64,000 nucleotides of DNA from contig NC_045146.1 of NCBI RefSeq assembly GCF_008831285.2, positions 21,259,149-21,323,148 on the forward strand. The letters run 5' to 3'. How positions within the stretch are numbered: position 1 is the stretch's first letter; each line of letters opens with the position of its first letter. Source of the stretch: Nymphaea colorata. Taxonomy: Eukaryota; Streptophyta; Magnoliopsida; Nymphaeales; Nymphaeaceae. The notes under the pieces are model-generated. The model had not been told where the DNA came from, did not search any database, and saw nothing but the letters and a program-made list of their open reading frames with translations. A program made the position numbers and the translations under genes. This document shows positions 26,639-40,172 of the stretch, in pieces.

Positions 26639-26733
26639 CTGAGAAAATTAAGCAAGGGTCTGCCTTACGGCCTCGGAGGGGGGCAGAAAAGAAATAAAGA
26701 TATTGGTATTCATGAAATTGCAATTTCTCCTAC
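26639..26733 (-). other. Probable 5'-UTR intron of the NGATHA gene
   Basis: On the minus strand ATCACAG|GTAGGA is a good donor at 26733. TTAATTTTCTCAG just above 26638 is a good pyrimidine-rich acceptor, giving a 95-nt intron that ends 14 nt before the chosen start. Removing it eliminates the upstream in-frame Met at 26723. Predicted from splice-site sequence only. Confidence 0.4.
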
Positions 26734-26947
26734 CTGTGATGATCTTTTTGACACTTTGAGTCTCTTCTCTTCTCCTGGAGGTGTACCTGCGCCTTCAGAT
26801 CTTCTGCGAAGACATTGGATCAGCTCCTGCTCTGACAGCGGCATAACGTTCAAGTGTCCTTCCCTTGTTCATCCTTGTTGGCTTTCTCTTCAAATGGCTG
26901 ATCTGGAATCGAATCGAAGACAACGAGTGGTGGAGTCGGTGATCCCA

Positions 26948-26967
26948 GGGGGGGGGGGGGGGGGGGG
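26948..26967. repeat. Run of 20 consecutive G (C on the NGATHA sense strand)
   Basis: A homopolymer of G about 320 bp upstream of the NGATHA start codon. Such long G/C homopolymers are uncommon in plant DNA and could fold as a quadruplex. The exact count is prone to sequencing error. Confidence 0.9.
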
Positions 26968-29218
26968 AAGGGGTTGTATAAGACGGACAGTGCGTGCTTT
27001 CTTTGACCGGATGTGAGAGACTCAAGAGACCATATGCAGGAGGGCCAACTCACAAATCGAAGGTTTTCCCTTTCTCCATGGACGGCGGTCACAGAACTGC
27101 TTCTTATTGACCTTACATGTTGACTTCAAGACCTCTATTTCTCTCTTCCTCTCTCGCTCTCTCTCTCTCTCTCTCTGTAGTAAATTTCAGCACACTTTGT
27201 ACCTTTTTTATTCTCATCTACCGCTATATGCCACAAGGTCTGAGAAGGGAAAATGAAGTGGGGAGTTGTTTATACGTAGGACCCTGGCATGAATTATGGC
27301 TTTCTTCTTCCGGTTAGGCTCATGTGAGTTTGTCCTTTTCATGATCCTGATGGATTAATACTTGACAGAGGTTCTTGTTTCTCCTTTTTAAAATTTTTGG
27401 GTATTCACAGACAATATTGTATTTTTTAGAAGGATAAGACTTCAATGACAGTTGTTGGACAGACAGGGTTTTTATGGAGTTTTGACTAGGGAAGGAACCA
27501 TGATACTAGGGGTAGATTTTTAGACGGAGAGGATTTCAGATTGTCATGAAGAACCCCTTGGTCGTCTCCCCATGGAGAAAGATTCTTGTGTAAGATACAA
27601 ATGTTGAAAAGTTGTGATGTAATGCTCAGTCGCATGATTGTAGCATTACGGGCATGAACGGCACAATTGAGTGATACCTGTGAACAAGAAAGCATTAAAT
27701 TAATGACCTCGCTTCGCATAACCATGCCGGCACTCTTTTCATGAACATATATAAAATTAATCAACAGCTGAAAATTTTTACTCGTGTAAAGAATAGAGAA
27801 AAAGAAACACACGTTTCTTTGCAAGTGAGGCTTTTAGTGCAACAACCCAACATGCCTTGTTGATACCGATACAACGAGAGAGGATGCGGAGCTTATCGTT
27901 AGAAAGCAGGCAACCCATTTCCTGCTATGGTGCTAAATTTTTTGTTCCATCTTTGCGATGGAAATCTGCGCCCTAGCTACACATGCCGCTTTGTATCGTC
28001 AGCTTCTAAAAACAGACTGATCGACGTTAGACTATCATCGGCAACCACAGGGATTGCCTTAAAACATTTGGATTCTAACTTTCCTGGCTGCTTCCTTCTA
28101 TATATTCTAGTCCAACTTGCAGTCAGTTCCCAAATCTAAAACTCTGTATAAGGGAGGCAGGCCCACAAAATCCAATCTTCTAACAGAGTAAAATGATGGC
28201 ATCAGCAGAGACTTTCTATTGTCATTAACCGCTGTCGATAACAGCTTGTAAGCTAAAAATGTGAACTTCCTACTATGTATAGAGTAATGCCCAGTCTGGC
28301 CAAGCAAAGGGAGAACAGGGATGCAGAAAGAACTGAAGCGTGCAGATGCAGCAGGGGCCGCATAGATACAGCACCAGCCTAACCCTCCACGTTTCTTTCT
28401 TCCTTGCCTACCCTCTAAGTCTGCACCAATCAAACACTTGCAGAGTGTTCATAGGGTTGTGAGCTTTGGGAGAAGAAGAGGGGAGGAGGGTTGTTTGTTG
28501 CTAAAGACGAAGGCAACCCCTTCCATCTGGGACCTCTTAGTATTTATTCAGATGGGGGTGCTGGACCTCCATTATTTTGCCTGCAAGCCCTCAGACTCAG
28601 GACCACAACTGCCCCACTCTTTGCACCCTGCAATTCAATTGACATTAGAGAAGCCACCACCCCCCTTTCTTCCAGTTGGCGTCTAACTCTCCATATAATT
28701 CCGCCTGTTGCCTCTCTCTCTCCCCACACTCTCGCTGCGAGAAAGAACCGGAAAGCTGCTGTGGGGATTCAATTGGAGTGAATGAGGGTTAAAGATCCAA
28801 AGAATTCTCTACCTTTATTCATCATCGCTTCTCTCACTCTCCTTTTTGTTTTTTTCCTCCCTTCTTCCTGTTTTCCCTTTCCCCCCTCGTTGTTGGTAAT
28901 TCTATTTCAGCACAGTGGTTCAGTCAGTGGCAGGCTGCCTGCGCCTTTGCCTGGCTCAGAACTTTTTCATCCTTCTGTCATCTGAGAAACCGTTGAGAGA
29001 GAGAGAGAGAGAGGGTAGCAAGCGACACGTCGTTGTCTATCCCATGGGAATGGCGGGGAGAGAGTCGGAGAATAGGCAGAGTACCCTCTCCTTCGTCTCC
29101 CCTCTCATTTATCTTCTGGCACGCGTCTTCGCATAGATAGGTGCACGCCTGCCCTCTTTCTCTCTTCGTTCTTTACACGCGTACTAAAGCATGACCCGGC
29201 AGCAACTCCATTATTAGC

Positions 29219-29249
<31 letters not shown>

Positions 29250-30100
29250 AGCATCTTGGGAGAGGGCGTGTAACGAGGATCGAGTGGGGGACGCGACAGG
29301 AGTGCAGAGTCTCACGTAAATACGTCATTGCCATGAAAACAAAATAAAAGCAGCACAAAAGAGAAAAGAAGTTGGGCGGGATAGCGAAGAAGTAGCAGAA
29401 GGGGAAAGGAATCTTCCCACAGAGTTACCGGCTTCTCCTTTCTGCTTTTTTTCTTTTTGTCGACACGGAAGCGTAAAACGGATGGAACAGTTCCTGCTCG
29501 CTCGATGGCAATCGATGTGCTCCTTTTTCTTTCTTTTCTTTTTTCCTTTCCGCACCGCTGTTCTGCTTTATGGCTACTTGGGTGCCGGAGTTCTGTACGA
29601 ACTCGAAGTTGCTCCAGCGGCTCGCATCTCTTGCCGATACTTTCAGATCGATTCGTATGGTCCTCCCCGTGCTGTCATCTGCTTGGTAGGGACGAAGGGC
29701 TGGCTGCCATCATTTGCTTCAGCTAACACTTACTCAGATTAGACGTTTATTGCTTCCTTTTCCATGGCTTACGTGAAGACACAGCAACTTTTTCCAAATT
29801 GAATCTAATAGAGAGAAAGATATTTAGAAAGTAGAAAGAGGGAGAGGTGAAGATCTGTTCCGTGTTAACACTTGAAAGTCAATTAGCTTTCGATTAATTG
29901 ATCAGCTCTATGGTAACCAGAGCTTCCCCTTTCGAAGGAACGCAACGCGAGGAATCCAGCCAGAATGACAGAAGATTAAAGAGTGGTGATGATGGCGGCA
30001 ATTGCAGTGTAGATTAAAGTTCGAACCGAGTTGCTGTTCAAGCACAGACGATGATCCCCACAGAGGGATAGGGATGATTGCAGATCCAAGTGATACTTGA
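26968..30100. promoter_or_regulatory. NGATHA upstream region, CT/GA-rich, no gene recognised
   Basis: This lies 5' of the minus-strand B3 gene. It carries CT or GA runs at 27152-27177, 28997-29013 and 29219-29242, and moderately GC-rich stretches at 28400-29700 whose reading frames overlap in all phases and show no family motif. It may contain promoter sequence or leader exons, but no specific element can be named. Confidence 0.3.
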
Positions 30101-33100
30101 GATCACGTCACCGTCCATCACGTCAATCAAGCACGGCAACCACATCAGAGTGTTTGATGGACTGGACATTTTTACTTTCGAATGTACCCTAAAACGTATC
30201 TCGTCCTTCAAAACAGGTTCAGTCAATTGCTCCGTAAGCAGGAAAAATAATTGCATCCGCAGAAGGATCCTGTCTACCTTGAACAGGTTTCCTTTGATGA
30301 CTTGACAATTGACGCGGCAAAGTTCTCCAAGACAAATGTTGTTGAAATTTGATTGTCATTCATGAATTCCATTATTAGAGAACAGCGTTGTCACATTAAT
30401 GGGCCACGTTTCATGTACTCTTTATTTTTTTTAAAATTTTTATTTGTCCTTCTATACTGTTCTTTCTAAAGTTTACAATAAGATATATGTGATAATGTTT
30501 TTGTCCATTCATAACCAATTCATCGAATCATAAAACAGCCGGCCAATTCATCATTAAATCAACAGCCCAGCTGCTTGAATCAGACCGTGTACATCACTGA
30601 TCGAGAGTAAGATGACCCGGGATAACTTCTCGAGGCCCGTCAAACACGCCTAGGTCACTCAAAAGTTGGAAAAAGGTTTTAAGCAAACAGGGAACAAAGA
30701 CGAGTTCATCGTTCGTTCAGTCCTTTAAATGGCTTTTATCATATCAAATACAGCCCAAAATAAATGATTCTGGTCAACAGTATATGTTTGCTCATAAGTT
30801 CAAATATCATAATGCTGTGACTAGGGGGAGACCAAAACCTGCTGCTGAACCAGAACTGTGGAGCAGCCTAGGGGCTAGGTCCAATTAACGAACTGCTATT
30901 ATTGCTATTGCCTATTAGATTATGTTTCTTGTCCAATTTTTTAGCATAGACATATTATGTGTAATTGTTAGCATAAATGTATTCGTGCATTTTTCTCTTT
31001 ATAGGTATAAAACCACATTTTGAAAAGTTTAGACTTGTATATAAAATTATAAAGAATATGAGGGGACTTATAGAAAAGGTTGTTAAATGATTGGTCGGTA
31101 GTCCTTTTGGGGTCAGAACTTAAACTCTTAGGAGGTCGGTTGGGATTTATCAAACTAAGGGTGTGACACTGATGTGGAGACCATCAATTGGGTCATCACA
31201 GTAGGCCAACAATATTTAGCTTTTGTCTAGTTGTGAATGAATAATCATAGATGTATTGTGTGTAATATTAGTTCTGTATGCTTCTTGGAGTAGATGTATC
31301 ATGCATTTTTATTTTGGACATGAATTGACACATAGATTTTGCAGATTTTTTTTGCTTTGTTTTATTGCTAACTAACCTAGGATAACGTATCATGTTAAAT
31401 TATAAAAAAAAAAACCTTCTTGGGTGCATTTGGATCGAACCCTAAAACAGTGTTTTGGATCATTTTGCCTTAAAATCACGGTTTTAGATGTGTTTGGGCG
31501 ACGAGAGTCCCACGTTTTCACAAAAAAACACCATCTTGGGTGTCACTCAAACACGGAAACCAAGTTTCATAAATAGATTCTAAAAGCAAGTATGTAATGA
31601 AGTTCACATTATGGGCAAGGTGATGATGATTAAGCAAGTTAAACCAGTTTTCTTCATTTTCCGCTATGGGAAAACTTAGATGCACATGGTAGGGGTTGAT
31701 TTTGTTTGATTGTCGCAAGAAAGCTAATTTTCTTACTCATTGACTTGCCCCATCTTTGCGAAACATATCTCGCTCAATGTACGCCATAAACGGCACATTG
31801 ATTAGATCAGTAGACAAATACTCTTAATCCAAGCGCCTGGCCTACTTCTCCTTCCTCTTATTGAGCTTCCATAATGTCAAAACGTGGAGAAATCATGCCA
31901 TTAAGATAACTTGTCGTTGGACTAAAAGAAATCAAACGTCATTTTCGTTCAGTAGCAAATTGGAGAAGGATTTGTCCTACATGCAAAATCTGTTCATATT
32001 TTATAATTAAAACAAGAGTCGTTGGCGTGTAAGGCGCGAATCCGAACACTGCACTGCTCTGCTTCGACCTCATCGTCGAGTTGAAATGTGGTGGTGGTGG
32101 AGCTTGACCTTTTCTATTGGCGTTTTCCTCGTTTTGGATCGCCGACTCCAAATCTTGGTACGGGCTCGAGAAATCCAAACACGTAAGTCGCAAGCCCAAG
32201 CATGGTCGGTGCATGGCTTTACAGCCGCATTCATGAAGAGAGTGGCCGGCCGGGGGTCGGAAATAGCAATTTGCGTTGTTTTTTCTTTCTGCACATGCAT
32301 CTACCGAATTGCATGAATATAATTTTTCATATGTCCCAAGTTTTGAATTTTGTATGCCTATTCTTTTCCTGTTATAACTTTTTTAAACACGCAAATTGGA
32401 GGTAGACATGTTCTTACAAGATTATGCCGACTCGAGACACACACACCACATGAGAATTAAAGATGGCAAATAGTATCATGATGGCTTATGGTGTTTTACT
32501 AATGATTTATGGTTCTTTTTAATTTTTAACCATCTACAACGTCCGTCATATAATATATACACTTATATACCAAACCTTCATGTGTCAAACTTGAGGAAAA
32601 TTGTAAGTGTTGTTGATTTTAAGAACATACATTAATATAGATATTAAGTTGAAAAAAAAAAATGAAAAAACTAGTTGTATTGTTAAGGCTCAGATGCACT
32701 TTAAAAGAGGTAAGAGACCTCGATTAAGGAAACTGATTTGTTTCCTCCTATGACAGGTATTTAAATTCGACCTGTTTGAAAATAGATAAGGAGTAATACG
32801 GAGGAGTCAAAACTCTTTTTTTAAAACTCTTCTTTTAGGTTCAGGGCTGCACCGGGGCTTTAGTGTGTGGAAAGTGCACCGCACATAAAACTAAAAATTG
32901 CAGCAATTAAACTTGATGCACAATAAAACGATCTTCTTTCTTTTACGATCCAGAGGAACAAGCAGGTGGTCTGTTCGTGTTGAGTCTGAAAGAAGGACCT
33001 TTTTGAGCAGCTGGAAAGTCTACCGGATGTGGGGACTAAGGAGAAGGAAGAAGGACCCTTTCTGATGTCGGCTCTTCTGAAAAGCTCCATCTTAGATTAA

Positions 33101-35840
33101 TCTAATGCTCGATATGACATGCCACTAATCAGTCGTATTGAGCCGACCTGAACATCGCATTAAACCGAAATCAAATAGTTTTCACACTTCTCGTTATCAA
33201 GCAATTGACCGATCGTAAAAATTACAGTGAATGGTCCAAAGGAATAAAACGCTACTTTTTTTTTTTTTTATGTGCCTCAATAAGAATCAGGTTGCTTGCT
33301 TCTGCGACCACGAAGGGACCACCTCGCCCCTTCTCATCCACTGCCTTAAACACAGAGAACTTTTTTTTTTTTTTCCTAATTTCCTAACAAACATGGCCTT
33401 AGGTTTTGTTTTTTAATTATTTTAAGACGTTTGATTGAGACTGCTTTTCATGAAACGTGAGGCCTGGATCCGGAAAATCAGAAAACATGGTTCTTTTTTT
33501 TGGAATTATAGGCAAATAATAAACTTAAAAAGGAAATTAGCTGATTTGAGGCTAAATATTATATGAAGGCATCCAAAGAGTGTAAAAGTATTGTTGGGAG
33601 CTGGAACACATGATAATGATAAGGATTCTGTCATCGTCAACATAGAAAAAATAATAAGCGTCAGGAGACGTGGAATTATACCTTCCACGCTTTCCCGCAA
33701 CAAGAGGGGTCACGAGGGGAGGATCAGTCTTTCCTCCTTGGACTCATACACTCAGTAGTTAATATTTGAGGCTCCACATCACTAGTTTTCTATACAAACT
33801 TGATTTAATTAAACCCATGCCTTACTGACAATGCCTCACAGAGGCCTCAAGACTTTTTTTTTTTTCTTTTCTGCCCCGGCGAATAAGAAGTTAACAACCT
33901 AACATCGAATGCCATCCATTACTCTTACCTTCAGTGTCTTGGGCTGCATCAGTGTTTAAATGGGTGGCCGTTACCATAATCTCGACCAAATACTCTCATC
34001 TTTCATTTCTCAAAAGAATAGTACCCATGAAAATCAAGCAGCATATCCGGCCTCAGCCAGCTGATATTTACTCATAGGAAATGTGAAGACTTTGATTTGT
34101 GCATCGATTCAAATGAAGTTAATTATCTGCCGTCCTGGAGTTGTTAGTAAAAGAAATTGTGGTTTAAAACCGGCGAAGTTACTTTCTCGCGATTGGGTGT
34201 TAAAAAGTTGCTCCCAAAGTAAAAAAAAAAATTCTTATGAATGTGCTTGGACCATACATTTCTTTTTAATAAAGTTTTGTTTTGCTTGAGAAAAGTTTTG
34301 GAAAGGACTTCCATTTTTTTTCGCAATATGTTAAAAACACAACCATTCTTTATATTGTTAAAAACCGGCTTGCATTTCCACCCTTAATAAAATTAATTTA
34401 GTAAACTAACCTCCAAGTCGCCACTAGCTTGCTCAACGGCGGGTCGACAAGGCAAACATCAAGTTTATTAGTTTGCACGTACCTATCATTTATAAATGAA
34501 TGATATTATGCAAGATTAGCCATCTTGGCGCTAATATCTAACATATTTACATGATTGTTTTTCTTCTCTATTAAAATTAGAAAGCTACTCAAGAAAAATA
34601 TCAATGCAATAACAGAAGTTAGGTATACTTTTAATTTGGTGTTATTTTCTAGGGGCAAGACGATAATTCGATTAAAGTAGGAATTAGTTTGATAGAAGTG
34701 ACCTTACAGATCTTTGTTTTTTTAACCTTTTCTCTCAAATTAAATAACAAAAAGTGAATCATTTTGTTGATTAGGTGCCAAATGACATTTGAAAAGTTCC
34801 CCTTATTTTACAAACGTTCTCGCTTGGTGGCTTTACTTTACTCATTCAAAGGTCGATAACGGCAATGACCAGGCACTCTCTCGTTCTCTACTTTGCCTTG
34901 TTTTATTATTAGTAGATCGTTTTGTGGGATCGAGTTAGGTTGGTTGGAGGGGGCTGGAGGGCGCAAGCTGGCCGGTTACTCACCATGTGACCAACTTGGG
35001 GACAGACTTGTCATTTTGCAGCTCTCTCCATATGCTCAAATTGTTCATGCCTGCCTGGCGCTGCATGTGTGTCCGCACATACATACATACATACACACAT
35101 ACACACACATGAAAGTTTGCTCTGCATGTGCACACACACATACGCACATAAAAAGTACGACCTCAGTAACCAGAGACAAGTTTCCCCTGAAGAATATTTT
35201 CACTGCAGCTACATGACAGACAAGCTTCTCCATTTTTTATGCACATATACATATATGTTGCTGTCTGCCTGGTCGTTGGCAGGCCTTCAATAATGTTGCC
35301 AACTCTTATAGACTCGTCAGAGACTGCTGTAACTCATATATTACTTGAAAAAAACTTGCAAACAAACTTTACTAGGGTTAAAAGCATCAAGAAATAAGTC
35401 ACTCGCTTTGATTGATTGAGTTAAGCAATTTGTCTTGTAACGTATAAATTAATGCAACTCGAGAAAATAATGGTCTTATATTATGAGACCAAGAATTTTT
35501 GACGGGCTTATAAGTTTTGGTACCATGTTTCCTGCCATTATTTAATTAGGTGTGAAATGAAGCTAGCTGGAAACTTTGTGCAGACATTAGGTTTCGATCC
35601 AAGTTGCTGCAATTATTGGTGAAGTCAAGTTCAATACTTAGACTTAGGGTTCAATAAACGATGACGCATGCATGTTTCTTTAAGCTGTAGCACCTCGAGT
35701 GAAAGCACAGAGAGATTGAAAAATGTTGCAAAATTATTCGGGTTGGTTGTCCTAGGTGTCGAGTCAAAGTTGGCTGCTGGTCCGAGTTGGTACTTGCCGG
35801 GCCAATGCATGCACTTGGTATTTGCGACTGAGTTACCGAG
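30101..35840. other. Intergenic, no gene recognised
   Basis: AT-rich with A/T homopolymers. A segment near 31417-31556 has GGGTGCATTTGG and GGGTGTCACTCAAACAC words reminiscent of decayed MITE ends, but I cannot define boundaries. An (ACAT)/(CA) tract lies at about 35078-35150. Confidence 0.45.
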
Positions 35841-35841
35841 A

Positions 35842-35982
35842 TTTAATGGCGGAGCCAAGAATTTTGGATTGAGGGATTCTTACACTTTAAAGGGTATAAC
35901 TATATATAAATAAAACATAAAATATAATATCAAAATGAAAAGTTTTTGTGAAGCTGGTGTAGGCAACTGCCCCACCATTGGA
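35842..35982. mobile_element. Possible hAT-like MITE relic with GGCGGAGCC end
   Basis: One end reads TGGCGGAGCCAAGAATTTTGG, a word common at the ends of small non-autonomous plant elements. About 130 bp on, a TAGGCAACTGCCCC...GACGTAGCC block may be the other end. The inverted repeat is imperfect and I cannot define a target duplication. Confidence 0.3.
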
Positions 35983-38571
35983 CGTAGCCAAAGAGAGAGA
36001 AACAAAGAGTTGTTAATTTTCAGCAATCACTTTTTTTTTTTTTTTTGGTTGTTTTAATCATGCTGACCTTTTTGTCATACAAAACCTTGGAACACGTCAA
36101 ATCCCAGTCTTATGTCCACCAAAATTGAATCTACATATGAAATCAATGAAGGTTGAATTTAGAGAAAGAAATTGACAAGTCAGGAAATCTGATTACATTG
36201 ATGATTTTGTATATGCATGTGGGTGTGTGCATAAGTCTTGCCTCAAACTTTATGTCCCAATCATACCGACATAAGTTTTACGCTTGATTACTAGCTCTTA
36301 ACCATCTTGTATGAATTATGGGCATTCATTTGTACTATCTTTTTTCTAAATGCAGCGTTTTGGCCAATTTTGGGATTAATTTGTCAACTAAGATTGTATA
36401 AAGCTTAGAGTCCAATAAAAGGTCACAGGGATTTAAAAATATCGAAAATGTGTCATATCATAAAATCTTATCTCTAAGATCCACAAAGGATACATACATT
36501 TTTACCATTGTGCTCTTCTCTGAGATGTGTGCGTGTGAACTGAATCTGGGCATTTTATATGTCTAGCTAGCAACATAAATAGCTCTTTTAGTGCATTGAA
36601 CGAGAAGGGAGAGCAAGAATGTTCAAGGACTCATATATCTATACATATATATATATATATGTCCCGATGCCACATGAGGGTTGTAATATGCATATTGGTT
36701 TATTACTTATGACTGCCTCTTGGTATTTTAATATGCATTGGAAAGGTTTAATATTTTTCGAGGGATTCAAAATCGAATTTCTACGTATTAGTGCACCTTA
36801 AAAGAACTCTTGTTTCCACTCCAGACATACATATATTTGTACAATAACATTTTGTTAGTTATTGGAATTTTCTTGCATTCTTAGAGAGGTTTTCATATTG
36901 AATATCACCCCAGATCAATGCAATGGTGAAACTCCAAGATTTCATGGTTGGTGCTCTTGTTTGAGGATTGTTACCATCAAATGTCAGATCATATTGCATC
37001 AGTCGCGGCGTTTAACATTCAGATGGTAAGAGGAATTGATCAAGTTTTGGAGATGAAAACCTTTTGATCAATTCTTGACCTTGCTACTTGTGCCTCAATA
37101 CTTTTCTCTTTATTGGTATGTTTGTTTGCCATTGAATATGAGATCCGAGGAGATTTCAACAGCGGTGGAAACGTACCTGACCTCAAATTTTTGGGTCCGA
37201 GATTCACCGCGATGTGCTTGAACATCAAATCTGTACAACATGTGCTCCATGTATTGAACATGGACAGTCGTCTTTTCATTACTTTTCCTTCCATTGATTA
37301 CTTTTCAAGATCTAGAAGCTCCTGGTTCTTCACCAGTGTTCAGTATTCCTGGAAATTGACAGTAGTACTTCTCCATTGAAAATGCAAAGAACTGCTACTC
37401 TTTTGCAATATATAAAACGGATTTCAGTTAAACTAAACTATGATTTATAGAGTCCGTGACTTTTCTTCAACAATCAAATCGTTTGAGAGGAAGACTTGCC
37501 GTTCTTTTAAACGATTAACCAAGGACGCGGAGATGCATTATATCATATTCTTCTTTCCTTGTATGAACTGCTTCATTCAAAAGAGTCTGCATGGTCACAT
37601 TTACATATTTTCACCTACAAATTTTAGCCGCGCCAAGCACTTGAAATAGAAAGTTAGCACAGCCAACTATATTGTTCTTTGTGCGATAAACTCTTTTATC
37701 AGCGCAAACTCGAAAGAGTTGGGGTGCGTTTGATTATACCAGGGGATTGTTCATGAACAACAAATTTCTAGTTGAGTGCAACAGGTGCGATTTGCTATTT
37801 GGATCAAAAATATGAGGTCTGAAAGAATGGCTGATTTTAGGGTTGTCCTATCAATTTTTTTTCATAGTAAAGAGATCTAACCTTCTATCTCCAGAACGAA
37901 CGGCTGATTTTCAATGGTAAAAACTACGGCAAAGATGATTACCGGGTTGAAATCATTATTTGGCTTCTCAACTGAGGAGTCAGATCTGGGTCTGATCCAT
38001 TGAGAGTCCAACGTCCTTTGCTTCTCACTTCTCAAATCTCAAACGTATAGGGCATCTGAATGGATCGGCTGAGGATAGAACTAGCGCTGGATCCGAACTT
38101 CCAATGAGTGGTCAAGCATCAGCTCTGGTTCTCTGGATATTGGATCTGGCCCGGAATACATGAAAGAAAAATCAGTACTACCATGTCAGTTTTAGTGTGA
38201 AGCAAGCACGATGAGTCGGGCTAAGGTCGGGATGCAACCAGGAGGACCTGTTTTACGGATCTTATCCGCCTAAAGTGCCCACAGTCGGGTCAAAGTTGGA
38301 CGAAGATCCGATCCACTTTCACGAACCATATCATCTTCATCTGAAGACCTCCCTCCCCTGTGAAAATCAAACTCTGCGGTTCAGCGGCAAAAAGATATTT
38401 CTCTCAGCACGCTTTATCCTGCTTCTGAGTTTCGTCTTGCAGGTTCTCTCTCTCTCTGTCTGTCTGTGTGTGTGTGTGTGTTATTGCTTCAGCTTTGTTC
38501 ATGTAGCAATTTTTTGTTGGAGTTCGTGTAACACCCATAATCCAGAAGCCACTGGTAGGGATTGGGAGACT
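35983..38571. other. Intergenic/upstream region of the WTF1-like gene
   Basis: No gene recognised. GATCTGG and GGATCC-type words recur at 37980-38170, like those near 7 kb. A CT/TG tract at 38444-38482 probably lies in the WTF1-like 5' leader. Confidence 0.4.
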
Positions 38572-40172
38572 ATGGACCTAAAACTCTGCTTCCCTGTCTC
38601 CTCAAACCCTTCCCTGTTCATGTCCTCAATGGTTCTTCGGTGCCCATCTCCTCATTTTTTGCGAACTTGTCAGCTCTCCAAGAGAACCCATGTCCCTATT
38701 TCGTCAAATTACTCTGCTAACTCATTTCTAGGTCAGGGTCTAGCTCCCTGGAACAAACCTTTCCAATTGAAGAACACCCATCGCTGTCTTTCTCATATAG
38801 TTGCTGTTGTCAAGAGAAGAAAGGAAATGGCTTTTGATAATGTGATCCAGAGGGATAAGAAGCTCAAATTGGTGTTGAAGATCAGGAGCATTCTTGTTAG
38901 CCAGCCTGATAGGATAATGGCTTTAAGACACCTTGGTAAGTTCAGGAAGGAATTGGGTTTAACCAAGAAGAGGAGGTTTATTGCCCTCCTTAGGCGTTTT
39001 CCGGCGGTCTTCGAAATCGTAGAAGAGGGGGTCTACTCGTTGAAGTTTAGGTTGACACCGGAAGCTGAAAGGCTTTACATGGAAGAGCTGAAGGTTAGGA
39101 ACGAAATGGAGGGAGAATCAGTAGTGAAACTGCGGAAATTGTTGATGATGTCAATAGATAAGAGGATTCTCATTGAGAAAATTCGCATTTGAGAACCGAT
39201 TTGGGGCTCCCAGTCGACTTCAGGACCACGGTTTGTCGACGTTATCCTCAGTATTTTGAAGTGGTTGCCACGGGTGGAGGGCCGGCGCTGGAATTGACAC
39301 ATTGGGATCCTGAACTTGCGGTTTCAGTGGCTGAAGTTACTGCTGAAGAAAATAAAGCCAGAGAAATTGAGGACATGAACTTGATTATAGATAGACCACC
39401 TAAATTTAATCGAGTGAAGTTACCAAAGGGACTGAAACTCTCAAAGGGGGAGATGAGAAGACTGGTTAAGTTCAATGAGATACCTTATATATCACCTTAT
39501 GCAGATTTCTCGGAATTGAAGCCTGGTACGCCGGAGAAAGAAAAGCACGCTTGTGGGGTCATTCATGAGATTCTCAGTATGTGTTTGGAGAAAAGAACAC
39601 TTGTTGATCACCTTACACATTTTAGAGAGGAGTTCAGATTCTCTCAGCAGCTAAGGGGCATGCTAATCAGGCATCCGGACATGTTTTACGTGTCACTGAA
39701 AGGAGATAGGGATTCAGTTTTTTTAAGAGAAGCCTATCATGGCTCGCAATTGAAGGAAAAAGATCGGCTGTTGATCATCAAGGAAAAGCTTCGGGCACTT
39801 GTTGCAGTACCTAGGTTCCCAAGAAGACCTGTCGGGAAACCAGAAACTGATGTTGGGAGTGAAAAGTCTGACCCGTTAGGAGTAGATGAAAGTGAAGGCG
39901 ATGACGACTGGTCTGAAATTGAAAACCTCATGGGTGATGAACTGGGTGAGGACTTGGATGGCCTCGATGACAGTGATGATGATCCAAATTCAGAAGAAGA
40001 AGATGATGGCTGGGATAACGAAGAAGATGACTTTCCACCTGATTTTGATGGCAACAGTAGTACAGGTTTTGAACAAGTGAAGCCGTCAAACCGTGTAAAG
40101 GTTTCACCTAAGTCAGAAGAAAAGGTTGTTATCCCTGTTCTCCCAGATGGTAGACCAAGGGAACGTTGGTGA
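38572..40172 (+). CDS. WTF1: PORR-domain chloroplast RNA splicing factor WTF1-like, with a frameshift
   Basis: Nuclear gene for an organelle RNA-binding protein. In maize, WTF1 works with RNC1 in splicing chloroplast group II introns. The start at 38572 (MDLKLCFPVSSNPSLF) opens a Ser-rich N-terminus poor in acidic residues, as expected of a transit peptide. The PORR domain begins near residue 86 (FDNVIQRDKKLKLVLKIRSI) and runs through SQPDRIMALRHLGKFRKELG, then in the second frame LGLPVDFRTTVCRRYPQYF, LIIDRPPKFNRVKLPKGL and FREEFRFSQQLRGMLIRHPD. The tail is strongly acidic, as in WTF1. The frame breaks near 39180-39190: the first frame ends at TGA 39190-39192 after 206 codons, and homology resumes in the next frame at 39186 (HLRTDLG). 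One missing base explains it. With it the product would be about 533 residues, from a single exon. Both halves are otherwise intact, so a sequence error or a very recent lesion is likelier than an old pseudogene. Confidence 0.88.

Noticed and set aside
39737-40054. Ser-rich minus frame of 105 codons
   Set aside because: Antisense of the acidic Asp/Glu-rich tail of the WTF1-like gene, which reads as serine on the other strand.
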